From contig LRSR01014122.1 in assembly GCA_001579985.1 (NCBI GenBank), positions 186,001-250,000 on the forward strand: a stretch of 64,000 nt of DNA, given 5' to 3'. The DNA is from Hypsibius dujardini. Its lineage: Eukaryota > Tardigrada > Eutardigrada > Parachela > Hypsibiidae. Below the pieces are notes generated by a model, which worked only from the letters and a program-made list of their open reading frames with translations, searched no databases and was not told the origin of the DNA. Below are positions 43,309-55,298 of this stretch, piece by piece. The position numbers and the translations under genes are program-made. The stretch's first letter is position 1; each line of letters starts with the position of its first letter.

Positions 43309-46300
43309 TCACGCTCCGCACTGCAAAGCGGTTGGATATATCCTGTATCTGATTTCTTCGACGAATTTGGCCCGGGGCATAGCTGAAATGAAGTCGTTTA
43401 ATCTCTTTTCCAGTGAGCGCTCCTGAGTCCGATTAACGGGTCATTTCTAAGGGAAACTAAACGGCAAAACTCACCTCTCTAGAGCCAGCCGTTTTCGGGT
43501 AAAAAGATTGACTACACAGTCCGTGATCAAGGTGCCGAGAAGGGCGTGGGACAGTATCACACCGTTGACTAGCGGTATCGCCGCCAGCAATCTGCAACGC
43601 CATAAGGAAAGACGGATGACACCTTGAAAAGCAGTGTCTTAAAGAAGTCTATAAAGTTTTACGGGTTTCCATCCATATTCCGTAGTCGAATTTCATATAA
43701 GCCATGCGCTGCGGGATAGATATAAATGATTCGGTATTCGAAGGATGCGTTGGACGCATCCAGGTGATCTTCCTCGTTGTGCCACTTCCAGTACAGCCGC
43801 TCCATGTCCAACTTTCTTAGCGCTTCCGCTGTTCAACAAAAAAAGACTTCGTAATTGGATTAATCAGGAAAATTGTGCTAAAATTTGAAAAGTTACCAGC
43901 AGGGAAAACAAATTCATCTCGGAAACTATCCATCCAAACAAAGAGGCAGAGAAATCGCGGTTCCGGTGGCGGAGCATGTTTGCGTGGACGGAGCGGTACT
44001 GATTTCGCGTCTGCCACCGAGTCAACATCGTCAACAGAATAGCTTCGCAGTTTGTTCGGTTTGGGAATGTGACTCTTGACAAAGGGAAAGTCCACGTCTT
44101 CCAGGTAGCTTCCTGTGGCAACGCACAAGTGTCAAATGTTCATTCAAGGATGCCCACGTAAAACTTGCACGTGGAATATCGTTAATCACCGGTGGAGGAG
44201 AGCGAAGGCGCTGAGTCCCGTTTCTTCATACTTGCTGAGGATGGGGCAATTATCCCAAGTTCATGTGAAACCGACGATCGGAGGAGGCACAAGTCTTCCC
44301 CATCCAGACAGGAAATATCAACTAAAACGTACGATGATTATCAAACAATAACGTCAACTGAATGGTCTGCTTACTGTCTAACAAAACTGACCTTTTCCCT
44401 CATAAGCAGAACACGGCTGCCGGTTCATAACGTCGGCAACCTTGATAGGCCACGCCAAAGACTTCAAAAATCTAATGTAATCCTGACTGCATGTGGTTAA
44501 ATTATCCTAAAACCACCCACATTTTAATTTAATTTCTTCCCGCCAAATAAAACTAAGAAAGGAACGTACCCCATTTCTTAAAATCTCCTCGATCGAATGA
44601 TCATCGCGACCGACGTAGAAGCTAAAGACCCAATCCAGTGGCCGAATGGATATCCGATCCAAATCGGATAAGGCCAGTCGTAGCCCGGCGTTCTTGTGGT
44701 CCAGCTGAACGGTAGAAGGGGCGAGCTGGCTACTCGTCACGGAAGAGAGTGGTGTGGGAGGCTTCAAGCCCAGATGCGCCAACACCTGAGATACCACGAT
44801 ATCCTCCCCATCCCTGCACAGAATAAGAGGACAAACAGTCCTAGCGCAGAAATAGACAGGCGATCTACTTACGTAGTCGGAAGAGCGGACGAGGCGACAA
44901 CGAAAGGCGGCACGTACGGCTGGAATGATTTGGCATCAGGCAGGGTAAAGGCAATTTCAGTCTCAATACGATCGAATGCCTCGAGGAAGTCATTAATCTC
45001 CTTCTCCTTCTTTTCGTTCTTCTTCATCACATCGTCAAATGTCGGAAGCATGTTGTCGCTGCGATAGCACGGAACAGATTATGCATTTAGTGACCATATA
45101 TAAATAAATGTCTATTGTTAAAATTTCTTTCGTTGATTTGTGTTTGACTATTTCACCATCACCAAACTCACGCTTTGCATTTCTCAATGTTTTTATAACC
45201 GGGAATCTCATTCCGGAACGCGACAAAGTCCCAATCGACTTCTTCGGCGATCCGATTCCTCTTCGCAGACTGTTCCTGCTCTGTCTTGATCAGATTCACT
45301 GGATGAGGATGTTCCCCGTTAACGGAGACAGGCGATGCCGCAAACAGCACTTTAGACGCAACCGTTCGGACGAATTTCATATGGTAAGCTCGCCGGCACG
45401 AGAGAGACCGTTCAACGATGAAGGTTTCTCCATTGGCGCCGGAAGAACAGAGTACACCTAATAAAGCGGAGGAGCCGTCGATTGTGAAATAATGAAATTG
45501 ACGATTATCGGTCGCCGCATCCGCGTATTTAAGGATGCATTCCTCGTCAACAAGATTGTCCAGGTATTGGAAGGCTCCGGGATCGTTGGAGCATCCAACA
45601 AATTCGAACAGGGTGAGCTGGACTAATTCAGCCATCTCTCTGACGCGTGCTGATAAGGCACTGGCCGGCTAAAAGGAAAAATAAAATTTAAACAATTTCA
45701 TAGATTTTGCTTATATTTGTTTGAATGTGTATTGCCTGTGAATTGACTTCCACGGACCTGCATCGTCTTTAACGTCTTGGTGGTCCTGACTCCCGTTAAG
45801 CCAGTCTCACTCACATCCGCAATCATGGTAAGTACTTCGCTCTCCTGCAACATTGACGGCCATTCCAGCATCCATGCTGTCAAGCAATGATACGCCACGA
45901 TGATTTTGTTGTGCAGATCCTTGGAATGCGCTCGCGAGGGTTTCTGCGCTTGATCCTGAATGTAACGACAGATCGCCATGATGACCAGCTTGGTCGTAGT
46001 CTGGTCCAACAACTTTGTGCTATATCGCGCGCAGGTGTGAAGAAATTCTAGGCAAGCGTAGGACAAGATGCTGTCTTGCGGCCAGAGGACAGAGTTGAGG
46101 AGATGCGTCATGGCGATGAAGATTTTGCTGCCGTTGGTGAAACGAACATCTTTCCACAAAGACAATTTCCCTGTTTAAAAAAATGCAATGAGCAGCCGTT
46201 TACCTTATCAACTTACCGGTACTTTCCTCCAGGGATGATTCCACACAGGGATGCACAAAGAGGGTGTAGAGGCATCCAAGGAGTTGTATACAGTTGGCCG

Positions 46301-49300
46301 AATTGGTTTCACTGATGATGCTGGAGAGGACGAGATCGAGCATCCGATAGTAGAGCGATCCGAACGTTTCGCTCTCCTCTTTTGGCTTTTTGGCATTTCG
46401 ACCGAATATACTCCGGATATCTGCAACAACAAAAAAGGTAACATTCATCCGTCACCGTCGTTAAACATGAGTTAAATCCGTATGCTCACCGTTCAACGGC
46501 ACAAGATCAAAATACTTGGGCAGACATATGACAGATGAGAGCAGATGGAGAGCCGCAGATCTAAGATCGTCTGCTCCAATTTCTGGGTAGAAACTATTCA
46601 AGAAAACGCTTTAATCAATTGGTAGTCAAATCGAATCGGGAGGAGGGCGCAAAGAACGTACTTGACTTGCGGCAGTTTCTGTAAGAGCACAACCTCAAGC
46701 GCAGGCATCATAACTAGCAACACTGATTCCAGTCCGCGAACGTCGGCTCGGAAGATATCGTGGCTGTTGCGTAAAGCGTTACTCAAAGCATATCCCACCG
46801 AACTCTAGAATACGCAATTGAATAACTCCCCCGCGCCAACATTTGTATGTTTTGTGAAAAGCTTGCTCATTGAGAACTTACTTCGAGCGATAGAGCGTAG
46901 GACAGGATCAATGCAAACCGAGCACTCAAATCGCTCTTCAGATCTGGCCCATCGCTAAAGAAAGAGAAGATCCGACAGAGCGTTCCGATGGCTTCTGCAC
47001 GTCCTGGCTGGCGCAGGTCGGAATCTTTCAGTAAAATGGGAAGCAGTTCCTTCTCTAGGTCAATAGCTTCTTCTAATTTTCCTGAGAGCCAAAACATACG
47101 AGAGTAAAGAGGAAGGATACTCCACTTGAAGCAGAAATCGGGAGACAGTGTCGACAGATACCAGAAAAGTCAAAGCTGCAGATCAGGTGGACAGACGACA
47201 AGCCGAGACAATGCAAAAAGGACATTCAATTATACGAACTAACCATCGGCTCTGCCTGCCAAGGAGGCCTGAAACAGCCAGGGACCAAACAAGTGGAGCA
47301 AACCACGGCATGGGATCCTCTCTTCGCACCGTAACAAGCGATTCTTAACCGGAACAACAAACGTTTCAGTTGCTCCTCCGGCGGGCTGAACCGGCAGTCC
47401 CGTTACTTCCGACTGAGATGTTGAGGTCGCCTGAGATGGTGGTTGGTGAAGCAAGTCCGGCCATGTAATGTCCAAGTAGCAATCAATACAGGCTAATTTA
47501 TTCATAGCTAAATCGACCATGATTGTAACACCGGTCATCATTTTGAGAAAGATCAGGGGCGTCAATGGTTGAGTTGAACGATTCTCCGCCTCTTTCAGTG
47601 ATCCATTCGGAAACATCTGGAGATAAGAGAAGTATGTTATGGCAAAAATAAGCAAAAAGAAGGAAGACCGACTGTGCGACTTACTGATCGAAGATTTTTA
47701 TCCGTTACGGAAGAACCGACCTCCGAGTTGGCAACCTCTCCCAAGTCAGCTATTGAGAGCAAAAGTATCCGCATCTGCGTCTGCACCAGCAGATCCTCCG
47801 TCAAAACAACCGGATTAGCTGGCCTCCAGTCCTCAAACACCTTCATCTGCTCTGTATTGCGAAAAGCAATGGAATTAGACCCGCTCTTCTCGGCAACCAG
47901 ATGGTTAGTCTTCTCAAAGAGCAAAATGACGACACGCAACCACTCTTCAACCACTGGAAGACGATGGCGCCACTTGATGCTCATCAAAGAAAAGGTCTTC
48001 CAATAGGCAGCCGATGGGAATGAACGCTGACAAGCGGTCAGCCAGAGATCAAACAGTACTCCTAGTAGCCGTTTAGAAAAGTAGTCAGAGAAATCATCTG
48101 CATCCACCGGGTGACCTAGCATCACTTCACACATGGTCAGGAGAGTCTGCAAGAGGACGTTCCACGTTTCTACCTCGAGGACGGTGGAAGTTTTGAAGAT
48201 GTCCTGAAGGGTGCGAAGGGCACGATGGCAGAGAACACCTTGTTTCTGGATGACGTCGTGTGCTGCAAGGATATAAAACGTATTAATTGTTCGGAACGCA
48301 TATCATATATACAACAGTACATGTTCGATACAGACAAAAACAACGCTATTAATAAAAGGACCGAGTCGACGACAGACATGTAGATAAACAGGCAAGGCAT
48401 ATTAAACCGACATAAACAGAGAGGTATTCCTACACTGTCGTTCGCGAGGAACAAAGAGATTGTAGAGATGTTTGATGATGCGGCGGCAGTAGAGATTTGG
48501 ATTGGCACGGACGCAATCTGGAACGGAATACTTTGGGACATGAGAGAGGGAGGACAGCCAGTCACAGTACGCGAACGTTGCATCCCGAATCACTTCGTGA
48601 TGCTCGAAATCCAGGGAAAGAGCAAACGACAAAACCTGAAATAGTAAGAATAACCGTAACCGAAAGAGTAAGTAACCGTAAAGAAACAGTAGGAGATAAA
48701 AACAGCGCATTCAAGTCAGCTAATCCAACAATCAACCGCCAACAGTCTGCTCAGTGTAACATCCACGGACAATCCTTACTGTACGCTCCCGATCTCAAGG
48801 GTCGATTATGCCCCACCCCCGCTGATTCACATCAAGCTTTAGCGGATCGTTCAATTCCGTTCACTTGTCCGTGATTGGCCCGTAGGTTTTTGCCTGACAG
48901 GCTATGCTACCTTACTTGATTGAAATGATGATTTCGGTTTCAAAATTTTGAAAGTCAATAAAGTTTAAGTGAATCTGAATGAACAGCCAAGCGAGCGACG
49001 GAACGTGTTTTCGGGCCGGACATAAAATCGACCCTTGAGATCGGGGAGCGTTCAGTACTCCTGGCCTAGCTAAACCTTTTTGGCAAATCAATGAAATGTC
49101 TGGCTTAAAAAGGGCAATAAGCCGTTTTAAGATAAATTTCCTTAGCACGGCAGAAAAAAAGAACGGTATTAGACCTCACGGTATGATCCTTAATGACTAT
49201 CTGTATTTCCAACCGGCCAATCAGTCAATCAATTATTAGTGTGTTAGATTTTACGAGGTATGAATAAACCTCCAATCGACCAATCAAGCGAAGATATCAC

Positions 49301-49573
49301 AGGGAAAATACTTACTTCCATGGAATAGCAAACAAGATCTTCCGAATCCATTATTCCAGTCGTCGTCGCCGGTAAAGTTGAGCCTGACGAGAGTGTCCCC
49401 TGTCCGGGAAGTCCAGAAAAAATGGTAAAAGCGGTCTGCGGCTTAGGAACGACGCTTTTGCAGACATTTTTGCAGATATCAATGGCAACTTCCCGCGGTA
49501 GCGCCTGCAAATTGCTTGCGAAGCTGCGATCATCCTGAAACGTCGCGTCAAGGGAGTTCCAATCAGGAAACAT
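43309..49573 (-). CDS. RALGAPB: Ral GTPase-activating protein subunit beta
   Basis: Non-catalytic beta subunit of the RalGAP complex, which stimulates GTP hydrolysis by RalA/RalB together with an alpha subunit. The start ATG is at 49573 (MFPDWNSL, like the vertebrate MYSEWRSL start); the first coding exon continues with PREVAIDICKNVCKSVVPK and SEDLVCYSMEV. Later blocks match vertebrate RALGAPB in order: IIKHLYNLFVPRERQC (48430-48480), LLGVLFDLWLTACQRSFPSA with YWKTFSLMSIKWRH (47950-48090), a GTLCRIF block (46960-46990), HSKDLHNKIIVAYHCLTAWM (45880-45940), QYLDNLVDEECILKYADAAT (45510-45570), LDWVFSFYVGRDDHSIEEIL (44585-44645) and IYPAAHGLYEIRLRN (43690-43735), then PLVNGVILSHALLGTL in the penultimate exon. 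The final exon is uncertain: two acceptors give different short ends, the preferred one stopping at 43309-43311. About 18-20 exons; a MITE lies in intron 1. Confidence 0.92.
48779..49055. mobile_element. MITE, TA-flanked, 277 bp (copy 3), in RALGAPB intron 1
   Basis: Diverged member of the same family as 12788-13067 and 42240-42514. The ends read CTGTACGCTCCCGATCTCAA on the left and, as the inverse complement of a close variant, CTTGAGATCGGGGAGCG on the right, each beside a TA. The conserved core CCCGATCTCAAGG is shared by all three copies; the interior has diverged more, and it has the same size. No open frame. Confidence 0.85.
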
Positions 49574-50144
49574 ATCTTTTGGAAGACCAGAAATTTTTTA
49601 GGAAGCAACAATTCCGATTCAAAGAAAAAGCACTCCAACATGTCATTAATCCACGAAACAACACTACAAATAGAAGCATTGTACTGTACCGTGCGCGCAC
49701 TGCGCATCTTGTTATCTGTGTTTGGGATGAGCAATGCACAATGCACAACTACTACATTTCCGGTCAGATATGCGTAAGTACCTGTATGAGCAGAATTCTC
49801 CAATTCAACGCTTACAGACCTCGTTTTGGAGTTTTCGCCCGACAAAAAAGAATATCCTTGTATCCATTTAAAAGTGAGTGGCAATGACAAAGAAAACCGA
49901 CAGAGTCAAGAAGCGTGATCAGCTCCTCGGCTATTGTGACCTCACAAGTTGTCAGCAGTTCGTGCCATTTTTGTACATAGCACAGCGAAAATAACTTGGC
50001 CAGTTGGGCTTCTGCGCCTATCCTTTAATTCAGCATACACAAATACACACAGGGAGTAGCGACGGATATCAAGTATTAAACATATATTTAGGACTCATCA
50101 AGGTCCGTGTTGAGAATAATATTGGACTAGTCGGTACTTGTAGG
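49574..50144. other. Divergent intergenic region between RALGAPB and the chitinase gene
   Basis: About 570 bases between two divergent starts, probably a shared promoter region. A minus-strand open frame (49563-49890) continues upstream of the RALGAPB start but has no homologue that I recognise; it is probably 5' UTR. Confidence 0.65.
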
Positions 50145-52064
50145 ATGCCCCGTCCACTGGTCCTCCTTCTGTGTCTCGTTTATCTATCATCCTCCATTTT
50201 AGCCATTCAAGGTGAAGTTATGCACTAAAAATTGCTTATTCGGGGCTGCCTAGCCTAAGAAGTGACCGCGACGATATCTTTAATGGTGAACAGGCCTGGA
50301 TGCTGAGCTAGAATTACCTCATCGAGGATGTTATTACACCAACTGGGCTCAATACCGATCAGGGATGGCTAGCCACAAGCCGGAGAATATCGACCCGACC
50401 CTGTGTACGTGGATCGCGGTGGCCTTTGCCAAAATTGACCAGAACGAGCTTACCCCATTGGAATGGAATGACGAAGGTTAGCTTAGCTCGCACAGCTCCA
50501 CTGCTTTATCATCGACTTTAAGATTGCGCATTGATTGATTTATAGGCACCTTCACCAAGCTGGTCAATTTGAAGACTGTTAACCCCAAACTCAAAATCTT
50601 ACTGAGTATCGGTGGTTGGACTCTGACCAAGCCATTGGTTGAGATGAGTAGTACTGCTGCCGGTCGGGCCACTTTCGTCGCCTCCTCTATAAAAAATCTC
50701 CGCAAGTGGGCCTTGGACGGATTGGACGTCGACTGGGAGTTTCCGCATGCCGCGGATAAGGCCATCTTCAGTACCCTTCTCATGGTCAGGTTCATTCATT
50801 CATCGCTGAACTTTAGATACGTAAAATTCAAACTATACCCTATTTAGGAGCTCCGTGATGCCTTCGAAAAGGAGGCGAAGGAGACAGGCAAGCCCCGGCT
50901 GCTCCTGGGCGCAGCTGTTCATCTAATTTCTGACGGCGGATTCGATGGAGCATCTATGAATCGGTCTGTAGGATTCTTGCTCCCCTAATATTCACAAAAT
51001 AAAGAATGATGGATTGTTTATTCCAAAAGAACCTTGGATATTGTTAATGTTATGGTGTACGATTTGGAGGGTCCCTGGGATGTAGCCAGCGTCGGGCATC
51101 AGGCACCCTTGTTTAAAGGTCCCTTTAGCCAGGAGAGTCCCTTGAATGTAGTAAGTCTCCTCCATATATACTTACAGTAAAAGCCTTATTGAAACTGCCA
51201 GTGTAGAGTATTTCAATTGCTTCTTATACAAAAAGGAGTTCATTATGCGAGAATGGGTGGCAGCGGGTATATCCAAGTCGAAATTACTCCTGGGTCTACC
51301 ACTATACGGCCGAGGTTGGCTCTTAACTGACGGTGCTGCTAGCCATGGATTAAACGCTTCAGCAACAGGACCAATTACGATGTCTGCCTATACGGGGGAA
51401 GCGGGCAGTTGGCCCTTTTACGAAATTTGCGATCGGATAGTCAAGGATAAAGCTACCGTAATCTATGATGAGAATATACAGGCCAGTTATGCCTTCACCA
51501 ATTCCTGGTGGATTGGCTACGACGACGTCCGGACCATCACTACTAAGGTAAATACAGTATAACGACTGACTACTGGTATCGGTGCCTATCGTAGGCAGCC
51601 TGAGGTTCAGGTCTGGCTGGGGGCCAAGCTTTTGGGCTAAACAAATTGCCTAAAAATGTTAAGTGTACGAGGTCCCAAGGTCAGCTCAAGCTTTTCAAAA
51701 ACAATTCCATTTGGGGGCCTCTTGGCTCACCGGGTTGCCACTGTATCCTACAGATAGTTTGAAGCAGAAAAATAACTATCTTGTTTTCGTTTTATCCTCC
51801 TAAAAGACAAAGTGGATGCTGGATAATGGTTTTGGAGGTGTATATGTCTGGGATTTGGCGCAAGACGATTTCTTCGACCTGTGCGGTCTCGGTCGGTATC
51901 CTCTGCTAAAAGCAGTACTGGCGGCTACTGCAGCTCCTCCTGCTACAACTACAATTACTTGCACGCAACCCTTGAAAGAACTCCCAGAGATGATCATACC
52001 ACCGCCCAGTATCAAACCAACGTCCACTCTTTTGCATACCTCTCAATGTGTTCCGTTTTACTAA
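50145..52064 (+). CDS. Secreted GH18 chitinase
   Basis: Glycoside hydrolase family 18 enzyme expected to cleave beta-1,4 links in chitin outside the cell. Exons 50145-50211, 50294-50476, 50546-50784, 50848-50963, 51030-51150, 51236-51547 and 51807-52064 join in phase to 431 residues. A hydrophobic signal peptide (LVLLLCLVYLSSSILA) opens the protein, followed by the family start CYYTNWAQYR with PENIDPTLCT, the SIGGW beta-strand motif, and the catalytic motif DGLDVDWEFP with all three Asp and the acid/base Glu in place. MVYDLEGPWD, LLLGLPLYGRGW and SWWIGYDD are the later conserved strands, and GVYVWDLAQDD the last one. After the barrel there is only a 45-residue Thr/Pro-containing tail with two cysteines; I see no chitin-binding domain. 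It is shorter than multi-domain chitinases but normal for a single-domain one. Confidence 0.93.
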
Positions 52065-52284
52065 TAGAGGCTGTATCAAATGATTCGTTTAAAAAATAAC
52101 AGCTGTACGGGGTAGGAACATTTCAGTCCTCAACAAATAGTTTACACCAGGTTCAATCATCAATTTGACAGAGAGAACAAAACAACAAAACTACATGAAA
52201 TATTACGGATAGCCGCAATACCAGTATTAGTACTATTGTAGTATTGCAGTTACCAGACCCCATAAAATACTGGAGAGGTGAAAA

Positions 52285-55200
52285 TCACTTTTGAAACGTC
52301 ATTAGCGATTGACTAGCAACTGCCGTGTGGGCTGTGAAAGGCCGCACTAAATCCGCCCGCCGGCGAATTACTTCGTTCCGCATTTCATCTCCTCGACTAT
52401 CCTGACCGTCGCCATCAACCGATACGCCGTCCTCCTCCCGTATCACTGCCATTCCGCCACTTCCCATCCCAATCTCGCGGCACAAACTCTCCAACTCGTC
52501 ACACGCCCGGTAGATAAACTTGTCCATTTTTTGTTCAATGCCGCCGCGCAGGGCCAACGGAGGAATAAAGCGGAAGTAGCAGTGCTTCCAGACAGTGAGA
52601 AAGGGTATAACTGAATTAGGAGTGAGGTTTTCCGTGACTGGCGAGGCAGCCGCGATGATCGGAACCGTTGTTGACAGCCGATTCAGCAAGTCGAAGCTAT
52701 GATACAGGCGATTGGTCAGATTTTGCTTGGCCGTGAGGTCGAGCTGCCAGGCGCTGGGATAGGCTGTACTAGTTGCTCCCTTACGTGAGCTGAGGAAATC
52801 CCGTTGACAGTTCATGGAAAAGGTACGGAATGCACCCATCAGCGAGCTGTCGTACAGCAGGATGAGGTAGACATCGGTGAACTCGAACGATGCCGGGTAT
52901 TGAACGGTTAATTGAAAGACGCAGTCCAGAAAAAAGAGAAATACTGGCGCCTGAAAGTCAGAGTCAAGTGAAAGAGTCAACGGCAAGGCGATTTAGTAGG
53001 ACGACGACTGCAAAACACGAGGCTATAATTGTACCTCCTTCTCGGGATCAGTCCGAACTAGACCTAGACGTTCCTGAAATCGGTGACCGAGTGCCACAAA
53101 TTCCTTTTCGATGAGACGCTGAAAGCCGATCAGAGTCCTGGAGGAAGGATCCAAACAGAGCTGTATCAGGGCTGACATGACGCAGTTCAAATCACGGTCA
53201 CCGGGTTCTATACGGATTAGTCCACACAGCTTTATTAGTACGTTAATACGTGCACGATGACATAACAAAACAGAGAGCGCGATTGTACCTTTCAGTATCA
53301 CTGAAACTCCCTGTTCAATTTCCAACATGGACATTCGCGTTAATTCCAAACAGCGACTGATATTCTGCATCCACTTTGACGAATCCATCTCGGAGAACCA
53401 TTTGTCGTCGGATGACTCCAAGGCTGTTGTAGACTCTGAAATGCCAACCAAGTATACGTAAAAAATAGCAGCATAATGGCAGAACAAACGTCTGAACTCA
53501 CCAACTAGGAATGCGTCTCTCCACAGTTCGAACGACTTTTTTAAGTCTTTGACACTGGGGCAAAATATGCTCACATCCATGATTCTCGGTGGGTGTTTCT
53601 TCGGGTGCATTTGTTGGACCGCTCTCGACATGCTGTCGGTCAAAAAAGCACTTGGCTCATCAAATCATCCTAAACCACATCAAAAGCAAGTTGGAATACC
53701 CTTACGTTTCGTCCGGACTATCGCTGGACATACGACACAAGGCGGATCCAGTCACCGGAGAACTCCAACACCAAATGCACGGTCGTCGGTCATCCGTTGC
53801 AGTCAGCTGTACGCATAGCGTCTCTAGTTGGCTGTCATCACCGACCGCAGCCGGAACGACGAAACATTTCGGCAAGCTGCAAACAAAATCAACATTAGGA
53901 ATAGACATCGCAAAATACAACAGGAAAGTGATGCAAAAAGTGAGTGCTATACTTTTGACAGAGGTGAAAGTCTTCATTAGCCTGACTTATCCGCCAGTCA
54001 TCTGTCCGACAGCTTAAACGTGACAACTCTACAATCCAATCGTTCCTCACGCTAAATTGTACATGTTGTGCTCGCATCGGCGATTCCTTTTCTGAAAAAT
54101 ATGAAAATGAATTGAAGTTCTATTGGAAACAAAACCTAAAATGCTATTCTATGAGACTATGACGGGCGAACTATATGAATGACTTTCCTACATTTTTACC
54201 AGTTAACAACTGATCAATTCACTGTCAGATACTTAATCAAGCAACCAATCAAATGATCAACAGCAGAAAATGGATAAACTGAGAATGCGTCAAACAAAGC
54301 ACAACTAACCTTTTGCACTACTTTCTTGACTGAAGACAAACAATCGTTCCTTCTCCACCGGGAAGACATACCCGGCCAGCGCGGATGCCACGCCATGTGA
54401 ATCGGTCGAGGATGACTGGAGGAAGGAGAAGGTCTCAATACGGAAATTTTTCGTCACTACAACAATCTTTTTAAGAGGTCCGATCTTAAGGGGTTTCCTC
54501 CGCCCATTTTTTGCGACCCGAAAAAGCCCGGCAATACTGGCCAAGGGAATGTCAATCAATCCGCGACTCCATGGATGCCAGAAATCTAGAGCGACAAAAA
54601 AAAACAAAAGAAACGGGTGGATCGATAAAGCAGGAAGGAATCATCAATGTCCTCCCTTTCTTCTAGTCTGATCGGTCTGTATGTTGGTGATGAGATAATT
54701 AAACCCGTCCGTCCGTCTAGGCAGAAAAAGTCAAGTCAACAAACCTTGGAGATCAGCGTAATGGGATCGACGATATTCGGGGAATGTGATGGTTTGAAAG
54801 CTGAGCTTGAAATTTGTCACATACAGTTCACCGATTTGACCTTGGTTGTTAGTAGAAAGCGGCTGGAAGACGTGGACGCCTTGTGCCCGTGCAATTACTA
54901 CTTCGCCTGCAATAAAAGAGGAAAACCCCTTTTGTTATAGGAATAAGAACCAAACCAAAATCATTGCTTGATTGCCTTATTCACACGAGAAGAGGCAAAT
55001 CTAAGTTAAAAACCAATCAATCCACGCCCCATGGAAATGTGTGATGAAGCTCATCTATAATCAGCCCCGAATCAACCATTCAACGCACCAGAAAACTCAA
55101 CAAACGATATAACTCACCAGGTAAAAGCTGAGGTAAAATTTTAATATCCGGCTGGGCCTCGACCACTTCCAGGTGGTCACCGTTCGAAAGACCTTTCTTA

Positions 55201-55298
55201 TGTCCGTTTTGACCGAATGCGTTGTAGTAGGAGCGGAATGAGGGAATATGTTTGGACATTTTGGAGGAGGTCGACTTTTGTAGAGTTCCCAGCTCCAT
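52285..55298 (-). CDS. Catalytically inactive myotubularin-related protein (MTMR10/11/12 type)
   Basis: Phosphoinositide phosphatase-like adaptor; dead members of this group bind and regulate active myotubularins. The ATG at 55298 opens a basic N-terminus (MELGTLQKSTSSK), then LPGE and a PH-GRAM region (EVVIARAQGVHVFQPLSTNN, about 54830-54900; VTNFKLSF). The phosphatase-like domain follows (FCPSVKDLKKSFELWRDAFL near 53515-53570). At the active site, spliced from the exon ending at about 53291, the residues read VILKEPGDRD where active enzymes have VHCSDGWDRT; the catalytic Cys is Leu, the Arg remains. Next come LCLDPSSRTLIGFQRLIEKE, FVALGHRFQERL and the C-terminal block of 52285-52952 (PVFLFFLDCVFQL, FEFTDVYLILLYDSSL). 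The pattern fits MTMR10/11/12 rather than SBF/MTMR5/13, as no DENN domain is present. Tail-to-tail with the chitinase gene, 220 bases apart. Confidence 0.88.

Noticed and set aside
49563-49890. Minus-strand frame running upstream of the RALGAPB ATG
   Set aside because: The family start (MFPDWNSL) lies at 49573 and the upstream residues have no match to RALGAPB; taken as 5' UTR.
52205-52250. Short imperfect palindrome (GCAATAC...GTATTGC)
   Set aside because: Arms are only about 7 bases with mismatches beyond, in AT-rich sequence between two convergent genes; not above chance.
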